Under the pieces are notes generated by a model. That model had not been told where the DNA came from and did no database searches. It saw nothing but the letters and a program-made list of their open reading frames with translations. Made by a program: the position numbers and the translations under genes. From Abelmoschus esculentus (lineage: Eukaryota; Streptophyta; Magnoliopsida; Malvales; Malvaceae): 64,000 bases of DNA. Shown one piece after another: positions 34,501-46,572 of the stretch (the stretch's first letter is position 1; each line of letters opens with the position of its first letter). The DNA lies in the NCBI GenBank assembly GCA_035048815.1, contig JAUCBN010000023.1:813501-877500 (forward strand), in the 5' to 3' direction.

Positions 34501-36215
34501 ACGTATCCTTAATTCTATGGACTCTAATCGTAGACTTGATATTAAAACTTATTTTTAACGTGATACATAAATAAATAAAGATAAAAAAGACAAATAATTT
34601 AAATTTTACCTGTGAAATTATTATCGGGGCAATCAAACACCTTAAGAAGAGTTAAATTAACAATTTGGATCGGAATTTCACCTGCAATTATAAAATTAAC
34701 TTCAAACAAGAATTATTGCAATAAATTAAATAAACCAACGTTAACAAATCGTTACACCCTATGTTTTACGAGTTGAAATCATTTGCCCTTTTCTCATGCC
34801 CCTATTTATGCCCCACTTTAAATTAGAGGGTTTAGGGTTTAGGGTTTAGAGTTTTAGGTTAAGAGTTTAGGTTAGAGTATAGGAAATTAGGGGTAGGGTG
34901 TATTTTTTTAGGTATAGGATTTAGGGTTTAGGATATAAAAAATATGGGTTAGGGTTTAAAATTTAATTTTTTAATAAAATAACAAAGGAGGCACAAATGG
35001 GACATAGGAAAGGGACAGAAGATTTTTGCTCATATTTTACACAATTATCAATTGCCTCCTAAATTATGTCAATTTTTCTAAATTACCCCTTAAATATGGG
35101 CAATTTTGATCTAATTTCGTAAAGTTTAGGAGATATAATAAACTAAAAAAATTAAGGGACAAATCAAAAAATATGCATAATTTAGGGATAAAAATTGTAT
35201 GAAGCCTAATTATTATATACCTTTAACTTTCCCCCCATACGTTCCCCTGTTTGCATTCTCTTAGTATGTAAAAAAAAAGTTGAGAAAATGGTTCGTGCAG
35301 ATTACCTTCAAAGTGGTTCCCTCCAAAATAAAAGATTTGAAGCATACTCAAGTTCTCAATATCTTTAGGTAGATTTCCCTCCAATTGGTTAAATGAAAGA
35401 GATAGAATCTGTAACTCTTTGCACCTGCATAAACTGGTTGGAATCCTACTAGAAAGCAGGTTATAACTCCAGCGAAGTTCCTTCAAATTTTGAAGATGAT
35501 CAAACATGTCCTTTGGAATATGACCGGTGAGATTATTATAGGTGAAATCGATGGCTTGTAGCAAAAGCAAATCCCGTCGGACGGAGGGTATAGAGCCCGA
35601 GAGCATATTATTTCGTAGATTTATTCTCTGTAACGAAGATACATTGAAGATGGATGAGGGTATTGAACCTGAAATCTGGTTTCCAGACAAGCTCAAGATC
35701 TCTAGCTTTGGCAAATAGCCTAAAGACAATGGGATGGAGCTGCTGAAGTTGTTAAGGGATAGAGACAGATTTCGTAGCTCAGTTAATGATCCCAACCATG
35801 ACGGAATTTCTCCGCTGAAGCTGTTGTTACCCAAGTTTACATGTTTCAGGCGTCTCAATTTGGATAATTGGTCAGGTAATCTGCCATGGAAACTATTATT
35901 CCTGATGGAAAGCACAGAAAGGAATGATAGATTTCCTAAGTGGGGTTGAAGGGTGCCTACGAGTCCCAACCCTGTTAGTTGTAGATCTGTAACTCTATGA
36001 TGTTTTGATCCGCAACTGACACCGATCCAATTGCAGACAGGAGTAAAAACTGACCAGTTAGTTGCCAAAACATTTCCTGGATCATGGATAACATGTTCTT
36101 TTAAGGCAAGAAAAGCCGACTGGTCTGTAAGTATGGTGGTTAATTTCTTAGGGAAAGTAGGCACAGAAAAATGGAGGATGATGAGAAGAGCTAAGTAGAA
36201 GAAAGGGTTGGCCAT
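31515..36215 (-). CDS. LRR receptor-like serine/threonine kinase, subfamily XII (intact copy B)
   Basis: Four exons: 35306-36215, 34610-34681, 31947-33941, 31515-31873. The total of 3336 nt encodes 1111 residues in one frame. Order of parts: signal peptide (1-23), LRR N-cap with VCNWIGVSCG, about 25 LRRs of the LSGxIP type, GNEALCGAPQLHLPRC cap, membrane helix about 765-787, RKRK stop-transfer, and kinase about 820-1100. The kinase has GSGSYGSVYQG, catalytic-loop HCDLKPSNVLLDED (Cys before Asp, so non-RD) and SDFGIAKL. Non-RD XII kinases such as EFR and XA21 are immune receptors for microbial patterns; the ligand here is unknown. The last intron, cutting the codon after YMAP, is usual for the subfamily. 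Introns 1 and 2 are enlarged by MITEs. This is the only functional-looking member of the local cluster. Confidence 0.9.
33981..34247. mobile_element. Long inverted-repeat MITE in an intron of receptor kinase B
   Basis: Two arms of about 110 bp are near-perfect reverse complements (for example TTTTTACCAAGTGAATCTT against AAGATTCACTTGGTAAAAA), with a short AT-rich spacer. The outer parts (GGGAGAAATTATATTA and its partner ending near 34247) also match. It is absent from the corresponding intron of copy A. Confidence 0.85.
34782..35032. mobile_element. MITE of the TTTAGGG-like family in intron 1 of receptor kinase B
   Basis: It contains GGGTTTAGGGTTTAGGGTTT and ATAGGATTTAGGGTTTAGGA, flanked by imperfect inverted ends (CATTTGCCCTTTTCTCATGC and its partner near GGGACAGAAG). 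It is shared with 7115-7510, 10365-10612, 36766-37000 and 49155-49365. Confidence 0.65.
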
Positions 36216-36765
36216 GCTTTGTTAAGATGAGACAGCAGAAATGGAGTTTGTGAAGCTACCAACATGAGTTAGGCATCCTGTATATAATACTAGGATACAA
36301 TCAATCCATGTTTTGTTATTATTCTAACAATCAATAAAATAGTTATATTATTTTTCTTTTAAAATTATACGAATTTTGGTATATATTTTTTGATATATAT
36401 TAAAATTTTTATATTTTTTTAAAAATTTCGGTATGCATTAAAATTTTTATATTTTTTCTAAATATTTTGATATATATTAAAAATTATATACCGAAATTTT
36501 TATATCTTTTATAAGAAAAATAATTGACGAAATTTCAAAGCAATTGTCCACCAAAGTTATCACTTTTCCTCGAGGGATAAATACATTCCTTTCCACGACT
36601 TTTTGCTCATTTTCCATAGGGTTCATTAATGGCTCCCCATTTTCCTGTAAATTAATATTTTCTAACCCGTTTTTTGGGTTTGGGACCGCGAAGCTGGACT
36701 TTGTTGTGCAATAAGGAGAATAAATTAGATGGGTCCCAATGAAAAAAATTAATTCGTTTATATTT

Positions 36766-37000
36766 CAATCGTATCTTTATTGATGTATTTACTTTAAATT
36801 AGTAGGTTTAAGATTTAAAGTTTAAAATTAAGTGTTAAGATTAAGGTTTAGGAAATTATAGATAAAATATATTTTTAAGGCGTAAAATTTATGGTTTAGA
36901 CATACAAAATTTAAGTTATGATTTAAATTTTAATTTTTTATTATTTTTAACAAGAGGCGTAAAAGGAGACATCGTTAGAAAACAAAAGATTTTTACTCAA
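36766..37000. mobile_element. Degenerate MITE of the TTTAGGG-like family
   Basis: It shares TTTACTTTAAATTAG, GATTAAGGTTTAGGAAATTA and a GGAGACATCG...AAAAGATTTTTACTC end with the 34782 and 10365 copies. It sits in the promoter-side flank of receptor kinase B. Confidence 0.55.
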
Positions 37001-37437
37001 TGAAAAACATGTTCAACTAGCAGTATGATAGATTAAATATGATAAAAATTTAAACTATGTGACTTAATTTAATATAAAAGTAACTATTTTTAGTAATTTA
37101 AGTTTTAATTTTATAAATTTAAACTTATTCAAATTTTATTTATAAATTTGATTTAAATTTTTTAAATAAAGTTACAGTTATATAATATAATTTTTTAATA
37201 TAATTAATTTAATTTTTTTTATTTTACTTAATCAAATATTAACCTCTAATTAAGAGACGTGTCATGTTGGAAACATATCTGGTCATTAAAAGTCTTCCCC
37301 ATTTTTTCATCCACATAGATTCAATACAGGGTCCCAATTTTCCAAGAACAATCTTGCTCTTACCCATTTTTGGGGTCTGGGACCGGATCTGGCTGCTGGA
37401 CTTGATAATTCGTTTGAGTCTTTCAACTTTGTACGGA

Positions 37438-37684
37438 GAAATTATATTGTAGGTAAATTTTATTACGTATTCATAAAATTAATTATTAAAAATTATTTAT
37501 TTTATTATTTTTATATCATAATTTTTTTAAGTAAATCTTTACTTGGAAAAACTATTTTTAAAATGAATTAACAGTAAATATGGGTAAAGATTCACTTAAA
37601 AATATGACATAAAAAATAATAAAATAAATAATTTTTAGTGGTTAATCATAAATAACAGGATATGACTTACTCATGATATAACTT
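37438..37684. mobile_element. Long inverted-repeat MITE related to the one at 33981
   Basis: The left arm (AAATTATATTGTAGGTAAAT...AAGTAAATCTTTAC) pairs with the right arm (GTAAAGATTCACTT...CATGATATAACTT). Core strings such as GTAAAGATTCACTT and the arm ends resemble the 33981 element. Confidence 0.65.
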
Positions 37685-37689
37685 CTTCT

Positions 37690-38535
37690 TGGGTTGTGTA
37701 TGGGTTTTTCGGTTAAAATAATGATTTTGTAAAATTATAATCGCCACCGGCCGTTTAGGTAGACCGGACACCATAAAACCAGAAATTTCAAAGTTTGGGG
37801 TTCGAAAGTTGGTTACGGATGGGGAAGGATTAGCACCCTCACACCGCCCAAAAATTGGTACTTTATTTAATTACCGCTTCATTAATATTAAATTTTCTGG
37901 GCTAATTTGACGATCGAATTAATTTTTAATTAAATATGCGCATTTATTTTAAAGCACCTAAACCCGAAGGTAAGCGTCCGAACCACCACCACTACACTGG
38001 AGTTGGCCTCGCTTACGACCGAATTTAGGAGCCCACATTAATTAATTAAGGTAAACATGCAATCTTAAACATGACAAATAAATTAAAAATATTACATAAA
38101 AAATACATAAAAGCATAAATATTAATCTAACAAATAAAAGATACTAATCTAAAACATAAATTCATAACATACATAAATATTAATCCAAAACATAAATAAA
38201 ATACCAAACATTACATTTCATTAAAATAAAGCCAAAATACAACATAAAGAAAAGAAAATATACCTAAGAGTTCGAACGGTTAACCCCGAGTGATCATCAT
38301 CGAGACCTTCTACGATCACTCCAAAATTTTTAACTAGATCAAATCCTAAAAATAAAACCCGATCGAACCACCCAAAATTTGGGAAGAGCTAAGCTCTCAA
38401 ATTAGGATCATAGGGTACTATCCTCACTCAATTGGTTCTTTTTTTTAAAGGCTCCCTTCACCCCCTTTTATAAGTATTTGGAGAGAGGAAAGTGAGGTTT
38501 CTCATCAACGTGGGATTTTAATCCCACGTCAACCT
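37690..38535. mobile_element. Probable LTR-retrotransposon-derived segment
   Basis: It contains a block of a type common in plant LTRs (CGCCACCGGCCGTTTAGGTA, GATGGGGAAGGATTAGCACC) and a later GC-richer part with a palindrome ACGTGGGATT/AATCCCACGT at 38508-38529. No coding sequence and no paired second LTR were found, so a solo LTR or fragment is most likely. Recognition rests on these familiar strings only. Confidence 0.4.
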
Positions 38536-38933
38536 TCTTTCCATTTCCTTCTTCTTTTACTCATTTTTTCTCTCTTTTTTCTTCTCTTTTTATTAATAAT
38601 ATGATTACTACAATAGTATTACAAATACTAAAATTCGATAAAAAATAAGTGATTACAGGTTGAATACAGAAACATGAGGAAATATTATTATACAGTATAA
38701 AAAATAAATTTTAGGGTAAATGACTTAAATGACTACCGTCCTATGTTTTTAGGCATGATTTAGTCATCATATTTTTTAAAATTATTAAATTACTTATTAA
38801 AATAGATTCAATATAATCATTTATTGTTAAAACTGAAAAAAAAAACATGATAGTTAATTGTTTATATATTTTAAAAAGAGAGAAATTATAATAAAAGAAG
38901 AAGAAAAAAATTGTATTAAAATTGTTATAAAAA

Positions 38934-39014
38934 TTATAAGAATTTTGGTATTAATTTTTTAGTGTATACCAAATTTTGGTACAGTTTAAAAAATTAATAC
39001 CGAAATTTTATAAA
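38934..39014. repeat. AT-rich hairpin
   Basis: AATTTTGGTATTAATTTTTT pairs with its near-perfect reverse complement about 30 bp later. The loop contains ACCAAATTTTGGT, itself palindromic. Similar AATTTTGGTAT strings occur at 36370-36520. Confidence 0.6.
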
Positions 39015-39360
39015 TTTTATAACAAAATTAATTAGCCGCTTCTCAGTTTTTTTAACCGGTGACTTTTTCAAGTTTAGATGGAATGAACATTTGTTAGAAT
39101 GGGTTTAGCTAGTCCGTACTATTGGTGCGTACGATGGGACCGAGACAAGTACCCCATGTGCTACCCTTGAGAAAGGGCCCCAAGGGAGCACTCTTGTTGC
39201 ACCTAGAGAGGCTCAAACGAACGCTCTCCATAGTTCATGCTGCCCGGACCATGAAGCCCGAGTCAGCATCCTTTGTGCACAGCTGAGGGGCTAAACGAGC
39301 TGTAAGACCTCAAAAACCATCTAATTCAGAAAATCCTAATTTTTAAAATCCCTAATTCAG

Positions 39361-39512
39361 GACAAGCTCGGCGAAGGTGGGTTCGACACCGTCTATAAAG
39401 GTAAATTGTCTGGCTCGTGTTATGGTTTTTAATGTCTTGAGTGAATCGAGGGGGGACGGAGAGGGATTCATCAACGAAGTAGCAAGTATTAATCAAACTT
39501 CTCATGTCAATG
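39361..39512 (+). pseudogene. Fragment of an LRK10/PR5K-like receptor kinase
   Basis: The first part (39361-39413) reads DKLGEGGFDTVYKGKLSG, a kinase glycine loop with Asp where Gly is usual. After a frameshift near 39413 the text continues RVMVFNVLSESRGDGEGFIN and EVASINQTSHVNV, the segment that follows the loop in the Lr10-type kinase family (normally VAVKVL...EEFINEVASI). The catalytic Lys position reads Phe. Neither the remaining kinase domain nor an ectodomain is nearby, so this is an isolated dead fragment. Confidence 0.75.
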
Positions 39513-42500
39513 TATGCCCAAACACAAATTTAAATAAGCAAAGAACCAAACAAGGAAGCCACAGAAACGAACAGAAGAAGATCGAGACGAGCCAAATACA
39601 ATCAGAAAAAGAAAGCGACGATGCAAAATAAGCAGGAAAGATCTCACCAGAGAGAGAGACAAACCACAACGCTACAGCAACTGTACAGAATGATTGAAGT
39701 CGAACAGACGGGCGAAAAACTGCAGCACACCGGAAGCAGAGTAACGAGAAAAACGTCTGATACCAGGCGAGAAAATCTCAATAAAGAGATAAGTAAATCT
39801 GATTTTATAATGGTTAAATTACAAAGATAGTCATCATATTATGGGTTGATATCAAAATGATTATAATATTTTAAAAATGTTAAATACACTGATCAACAAT
39901 TAAAATAGTATCGAAATAGGCACCGACCGTTAAAAATTAACAGGCTGATAAATTTTGATTTTTTTCATATCATTTAAAATATATTTTCACATATAACGTA
40001 ACAAGCTGAATCCATTATATAATCTTTCCAAAAATACACAGGATGATTGGATTTAATGTAATTTTTGAAGAGTTTCATCACCGAATTATTTAATGTAATT
40101 AACGATAAAATAATTACTCATTAGTAAAATTTAATTAGGTGAGCCACAAATTTTGAAAATCTGGTTTGTAACTTTGAATTGTTTTAGTTTATTCAAAAAT
40201 AAAACGGTTGGATCACAAATATTTTACTTTTTTCAAGGATTCGCAAATGAAATTCCAGTGTTTTTTATTATTATTCTTTGGATTTAACTTATGAAATCAT
40301 ATTTTATTTTGATTTGATAAAATTTTAAGACTTTTTATTTTTATAAAATAAATGAAAGTATTGAGGAGACTTAAACAGTGACAGATCTAGAAAAATATTT
40401 AAGGGTAGATACACATAAAATTTTAAAATTTTAAGGCGAGTTCAACTCATAAATATTTAAAAAATTTAATAAAATTTTAAAAATTAGAGACGAATATATA
40501 AATTTTAAAAGTTTAGGATAGACTTATGCCACCCACCAATTACATACATCCGCCGCTAAACTCAAATATTCAAAATAATTTTTAAATAATTAAATTAACA
40601 CCGCGTATAATCTATCTTATCACTAAATAAAATAATGATAAAAAAAATATCATTATATCAGTATTGAAGTAAGGAAAAATAAAGTAAAAATTCAACAATA
40701 ATAATATTAAACAAATTAATATTAATAAATATAAAATAATTTTTTTATAGTTTATTAAGTGTATATTATTATTTTTAAGTTACCGTCAGTAGGTTATTTT
40801 AGAGAATAAAATTTGATTTATAAAAAATATAAAATATTTAATAATTAACAAATTATTTAAATAAATATAAATATGAGTGATCTTTTTATTCTTTTCAGCG
40901 GATTCTCGGAGAAGGGTAGAACTGGAAAGTAAAAGTCACAAGACATATCAAACATAAATTTGACTTTTGACCAATTTTTTTTCTTTTTCTCCTTTTCAAA
41001 ATATAAAAATTAAAATAATCGAAAATATTGACTAACCAAAACTAAATTCCAAATCATTAAATTCATTTTTCATTAAAAATATTCTAATATTTATGTTCGA
41101 ACTCATAATCTTTAAAAACACTAATAGTTTTTTAATCACCGAGATAAGATAATTCGTATAAATTTATAAAATTTTAAATTATTATTATTTTAGTCAAATC
41201 TTTTATAAATTAAACTTTAATATTATAATCACTTTAAAACATTTAAAAATAAATAATCCGTAACATCATAATTAAAACTTTAAACATTATTTAAGAATTA
41301 TTAGTGTATCATCTTGTTTAGAAATAATAAAGCCTAATTAATATAGACTAATATTACTTTTATTATTTAAACTACAATATTTATATAAATAATTTTATTT
41401 GAACAAAATAAACTCATTTTCAACAATAATAAACCCACCTTATCTATTGTCACGCTAAACTACATGATCACGTGAAAGGGAGCAGAAATCAAAGGGCCCC
41501 ACCTCCGAGTCCGCATCATCCTTGGCTGGACGCGCCCACACATGGAGACACAAAGATCAGTTAATTTATTTTAGGGTAAACCATATACTTGGTCACCCAA
41601 CTTTTAGTTTGTTTCCAGTTTAGTGAGTGAACTTATTTTTCATTATAGTCACTGACATTACAAAGTTGATATTTTGATACCATTGAATTGTAATGAAATT
41701 TATAAAGCAGCTAACTTTTAGTTGGTTTAATAATGATTTTAACCCTTAATATTCTATCAATTGGATCCTTTCCATGGTGCAATAGATATTTATGGGGTTT
41801 GATGTTATAGTTAATGGTGGCCAATATTTAGAGTTCTTTTTTGTAAGAATATAATATATTTGATGGGAAAATATTCGATTTTCGAGGATAACGGTGATGT
41901 AATTCAAGATAAAAATTGATAGAATTTATAAATATGAAGAGATAATTATTAGATCGTGATAAAATCTAATATCATTTATATGGGTTCTTCAAAAAAGTAA
42001 ATTTATTAGAAAACTATAGATTATGTATTTTAGGTGGTGAAGATTACTTTTATTATTATTTTTTTTCAAAATTTTAATATTTGGAGGAGACATGACCCCA
42101 CTAATCCTTGTTGATTTCACGTTTGAGTTCGAATTTGTTGAATCTGTTTATAATTAGGATAAAAATGATAAAATATATAAATGACGAGGGATAAAATCAT
42201 TATTATATCAATTCAAAATGAGTTTCTTTGATAATTCCATTAATGATTTAACAAATGGTAACTAAAATTATCAATTTTTGTAACTTTAGTGACTATATCT
42301 AAAGATAATTTAGTTGAATGACCTGAATAGAAAAGAGTTAATAGTTGGCTGAACAATTGTGTATTTTATCCATTAGTTTATTTGTTTAGTCTTTGCCACA
42401 TTGGGCTGGGGCGGTGGAATAAATTCGCACGTGCGCCGAACATTGACACTTTGCGACATTATCTTCGTTTCTCATTGGATGGCCATCGAAAAAGACGGTT

Positions 42501-42980
42501 TCTATGCCGGAAAAAATAATATATTATCTCAACTTATTATATTATCTATAATATTATTTATTAAAAATTAATTATACATTTTTATATTATTTTAATTGTT
42601 TTTATTTTATATTATTTAAATAAAGATAAAACGATTATATATAAATTAATGATAAAATTAGTTTTTAATCGATGAAAATAATAAATGATGTAAAATCGAG
42701 TTTATGTAAAATAATTATTCCTTTCGTCCCTAAAATAATATTCTTTATTGATTTTTTTAAAGTTAAAATTTTAAACTTTGATTATAATTATATTAAATAT
42801 TTTAAACAATTAAATTTTATAAATTATATATCTAAAATTTATTCGACTGAAAAATTTTAAAATATATTTTTTATATTTTTATCGATAATAAATTTTAAAT
42901 AATTTAAAATTAAAAAAATTAAATCCAAAAGTAAAAAAATAATATTTATGAGACAGAGAGTTATTTTATTAAAATAGGAT
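39513..42980. other. AT-rich, gene-free interval
   Basis: No gene is supported. It holds the hAT MITE at 40376-40558, and 41575-42370 has the look of a dispersed noncoding repeat (strings such as TTGGTCACCCAACTTTTAG). Short open frames lack any family features. Confidence 0.5.
40376..40558. mobile_element. Short hAT-type MITE (183 bp)
   Basis: It starts CAGTGACAGATCTAG and ends, reverse-complemented, TAGCGGCGGATG. The flanks GACTTAAA and AACTCAAA match at six of eight positions. The interior matches the 7195 and 58147 elements. The end also resembles the CAGTGGCGAATCTAG terminus of the 1072-bp element at 9212. Confidence 0.65.
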
Positions 42981-42982
42981 TT

Positions 42983-42991
42983 GCCACGTGG
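42983..42991. promoter_or_regulatory. G-box upstream of the BES1/BZR1 homologue
   Basis: GCCACGTGG contains a perfect CACGTG. It lies about 930 bp before the start codon at 43918, with an ACACGTTGG motif shortly downstream. Whether it is used is unknown. Confidence 0.4.
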
Positions 42992-43917
42992 TCACCTAAT
43001 GTCACACGTTGGTCACGCACTTAGAGGAGAGAGAAGGGAGACTGAACGCTTAACGTGCCTGCTTTATCATGTGCATTTTTCGTTTCTCCAATTTGCCCCT
43101 CCCCATTATCTTTTTCATTTAAAATACATATTCCAAGAAAACAAATTCTATTTCAATTACAAATTTATAATATTGAAAAATAAGTTTGATTAAATCGATC
43201 TTTAAAAATTTATAACTCTATTTTATTTTTAAAAGTAAAAAGTAAAATAAGAAATAATATTTTGATAATTTAATCTAATCCAAAATTAAGTTAATTTTAC
43301 ACTAATAGCATTGTTCACTATGCTATTGGTAAGACTTAGTAGGCGGGTAAATATATTAATTATTAATAAATTTTCCAATTACGAGTGGCAAAGTTGTAAA
43401 TTCCAAATAGATCAAGGGCGATGGTATACAATCAGTGCAGTTTTATCTGACCACCTCTTCCGAGCGCTACCATTTCAAGCTTCCTATCAGAAAATACATC
43501 TTCCGTTTTCTTCCCGGGATTTCAACCAAGAAAACCATTTCCAGTTTTCCGGTCTATCCATTAATCCGTTGATTCGAATCCACTTCCGTCTAGATCTCAC
43601 TCAAATCTGCTTCTTCACTTCCCCTCCAATTCACCCATCAGGAAACTCCGACGTTTTATATATCCAGCCGCCGATCTAAAATTTCGAAACTATAGATCCT
43701 TCTCCGGTCGTGTACAGTGGGAACGGCGGCGGCGCAGCGAGAATCCATCGCTTTAAACTCACCTTCCACTTAATTCACCACACCGGATTCTTATTTGTTC
43801 TTTGATTTTTTTTTTTATTTTCTCAAATTCTATTTTGTTTGTTTGTTTTTATTTCAACAAGACAATAGAATTTTCTATAAATTCAATATTTATAGCATCG
43901 GATTTCCCCTCTTTGAA

Positions 43918-46572
43918 ATGACGCCGGGGACGAGACTACCGACATGGAGAGAAAGAGAGAATAACAAGCGGAGAGAGCGGCGGAGGAGAGCAATAGCGGC
44001 GAAGATCTTTGCCGGGCTTCGGATGTATGGTAACTATAAGCTTCCAAAGCACTGCGATAACAATGAAGTTCTAAAAGCTCTTTGTAACGAGGCCGGTTGG
44101 ACTGTCGAACCCGATGGCACTACTTATCGTAAGGTAAATTACTATCATCAACTTAACTTATTTTTGCTTTGTTATTTTATCGATTAATCTGAGTAGGAAT
44201 CAGATGAAGATAATGCTGATTGAACGGTTAATATGTTGTTTGAAAAGAAAAATCGCTGAAAATTTGCGTTTATTAAAAGCTTGTTTGAACTTCAAAATTA
44301 CTTTAATTTTGTTTGTAATTTTTGAAATTCCGAAGCAACGGAAAATTGCTAATATCCGGCATAACTTTGCACGACGGAGGTCGTATCATTGAAAATTTGC
44401 CTTTTTTATTGAATTAGTCTGGCGTATTTTAGCACGAAGATTGGAATTTATAGTGGAGTAGTAATAATAAATTAATAATCACAAATGAAAAGAAAATCAG
44501 GTAAAAACTGCGGTCTGTTTGCTAATTTGTGCCGCTTTTTGCGGTGCATGTTAATCAACGGAAATGTCCCCGTTGTTCTAGCATACGCCGGTGCTAGCGG
44601 ATTGTAGACATCGTAGAAACAGGAAGATCTGGTGTCAACTGCTAGCATGCACGCCCTGAACCGGCGTCGGTTGTTTTGTTACTTGGATCAAGGTTAGAAG
44701 CGTCATTTTATTAGTCGTCTCCAATCGTACGTTATAGAGATCTGGTCAGCCCTCTTTTATTGTATTTTTTTTTCACTTTACTTTAGCGAACGCGTGAGCC
44801 GTGAAGTACCAACGAAAGATTCTTCTCTTTCTTTGATGGCCATATTCCATATAATTTGTAGTATTCCACTGTTCCAGATGAGAAAGAACATGGGACTGAT
44901 CATCCCAATTTTAAAAAATAACCCAAGTTGCATATATCTCAAGAAATGACATAACTACCCTGGTTAAAATGATGCTTGTGAGGGTAGTTCCTTGCATCAT
45001 TCCACCATGTGAACTTACAGTGAGGTTTGATATTCTTTTTAGTTTTTTTAATTGCTAAGTAACAAAGAGTCCTTTTTCCAGGGATTTTGTACAGTTTCCC
45101 ACTTTGAGATAACTTTCATTTTCAGTTGCTCATATAATCATATGGGTTTTTTCAGTCTTGCAATCCGTTTGTTTGTAGTCTTTTTTTGTTATAGTTGTGT
45201 TTAAGGTGTTATGTATTTAGAGATATTTTTATAAGTTATAACTTTATAATCATGTTACATAGGTTTTGGCACATTTTATGTTATTAATTAATTATCACCA
45301 CATTTTAACTTGTCTTGTTGTTCTTGGTTTGATTACTCAAATAACATAATTAATAAGGCCCACTATTGTATCTTAGACTGCAGCTTAAAGGTTGAATTGA
45401 GGGTTTTTTACCATGAATAAAATAGTTGATGTTTTTTGCTCCTAAGCAAATTGAAAATAAAATTGATAAAAGTATTTATAAAGACCATGTTTTTTGTATC
45501 ATAACATAGAAAGATGAGTTCTTCAGGGAAGATATTGTGAGTCTGGCATGTGAAGTGATAGAAACAATGAGTAATGACACAATTAGTAAGCTCAAATCGA
45601 CTGATGTTATTCATAGATGAAATGATTTAAGATGGAAAGTAAGATTATAGTGATGAAAAAGAAAGATGGAGTGGATATAATGATGCGACATTCATAAGAA
45701 GTAAGAACTCAAATTTTCCAAGGTGCTATTTGTTTAAAATTTCTTATTTTCAAAGTTGAGCATACTTTACCCCAATGATAATTGATCTGTTGTATATGTT
45801 TTTAGAGCACTGATAAAAAATTTAATTTTGGCAGGGCTGCAAGCCTGTGGAGTGCGTTGATATAGTAGGTGGATCTGCGACTGTGAGCCCTTGTTCATCT
45901 TACCACCCAAGCCCTTGTGCTGCATCATCATCCTTTGCAAGCCCAGCTTCTTCTTCTTATGTGGTTCATCCCAATGGTGATGTGAATTCTCTTTTCCCCT
46001 GGCTCAAAAACCTCTCATCAGCATCCTCATCCTCATCCAAGCGTCCATATAGTTATATTCACGCTGGTTCTATTAGTGCTCCAGTCACCCCTCCATTGAG
46101 CTCCCCAACTGCTCGAACACCACGAATGAAACATAACTGGGAGGACCAGTCTAGCCATCCAGGTTGGAGTGCCCAACAGCACTCTTTCCTACCTTCTTCA
46201 ACTCCTCCTAGCCCTGGTCGTCAGATTGTTCCCGATCCAGAATGGTTTGCTGGGCTCCAAACCCCTCATAGCCGGCCAACGTCTCCCACATTCAGTCTTG
46301 TCTCCTCCAACCCATTCGGCTTCAAGGAGGAAGTTTTAGCTGGTGGGGGATCCCGCATGTGGACTCCCGGGCAAAGCGGGACATGTTCTCCTGCAATAGC
46401 TGCAGGATTAGATCATACAGCTGATGTTCCAATGTCCGATGCTATTTCAGATGAGTTTGCATTTGGAAACAACACAACAGGGGTAGTAAAGCCATGGGAA
46501 GGGGAGAGAATCCATGAAGAATGTGGATCAGATGATCTAGAACTCACACTTGGCGGTTTCAAGACTAGGTGA
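43918..46572 (+). CDS. BEH: BES1/BZR1 homologue (BEH-type brassinosteroid transcription factor)
   Basis: Two exons, 43918-44133 and 45835-46572, with a 1.7-kb intron, encode 317 residues. Exon 1 starts MTPGTRLPTWRERENNKRRE and encodes the bHLH-like DNA-binding domain through AIAAKIFAGLRMYGNYKLPK to EPDGTTYRK. Exon 2 resumes at GCKPVECVDIVGG. The middle is Ser/Pro-rich with many S/TxxxS/T sites for GSK3/BIN2-type kinases (for example TPPLSSPTARTP and RPTSPTFS), and DLELTLGGF near the end is an LxLxL EAR repression motif. These factors enter the nucleus when brassinosteroid signalling shuts off the kinase and then bind BRRE and E-box sites. Which BEH paralogue it is cannot be settled here. A possible alternative end is noted in the findings. 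Confidence 0.93.

Noticed and set aside
34810..34940. Telomere-like TTTAGGG strings as an interstitial telomere
   Set aside because: The same sequence recurs at four other places with common flanks and inverted ends, so it is a dispersed MITE family.
39756..39765. TCTGATACCA, the reverse complement of an initiator-Met tRNA primer-binding site
   Set aside because: Ten bases alone, with no LTR or retrotransposon coding sequence at the right distance on either side.
43311..43679. 122-residue open frame upstream of the BEH gene
   Set aside because: It lies in the expected promoter and 5' leader region, has leader-like composition, and shows no domain.
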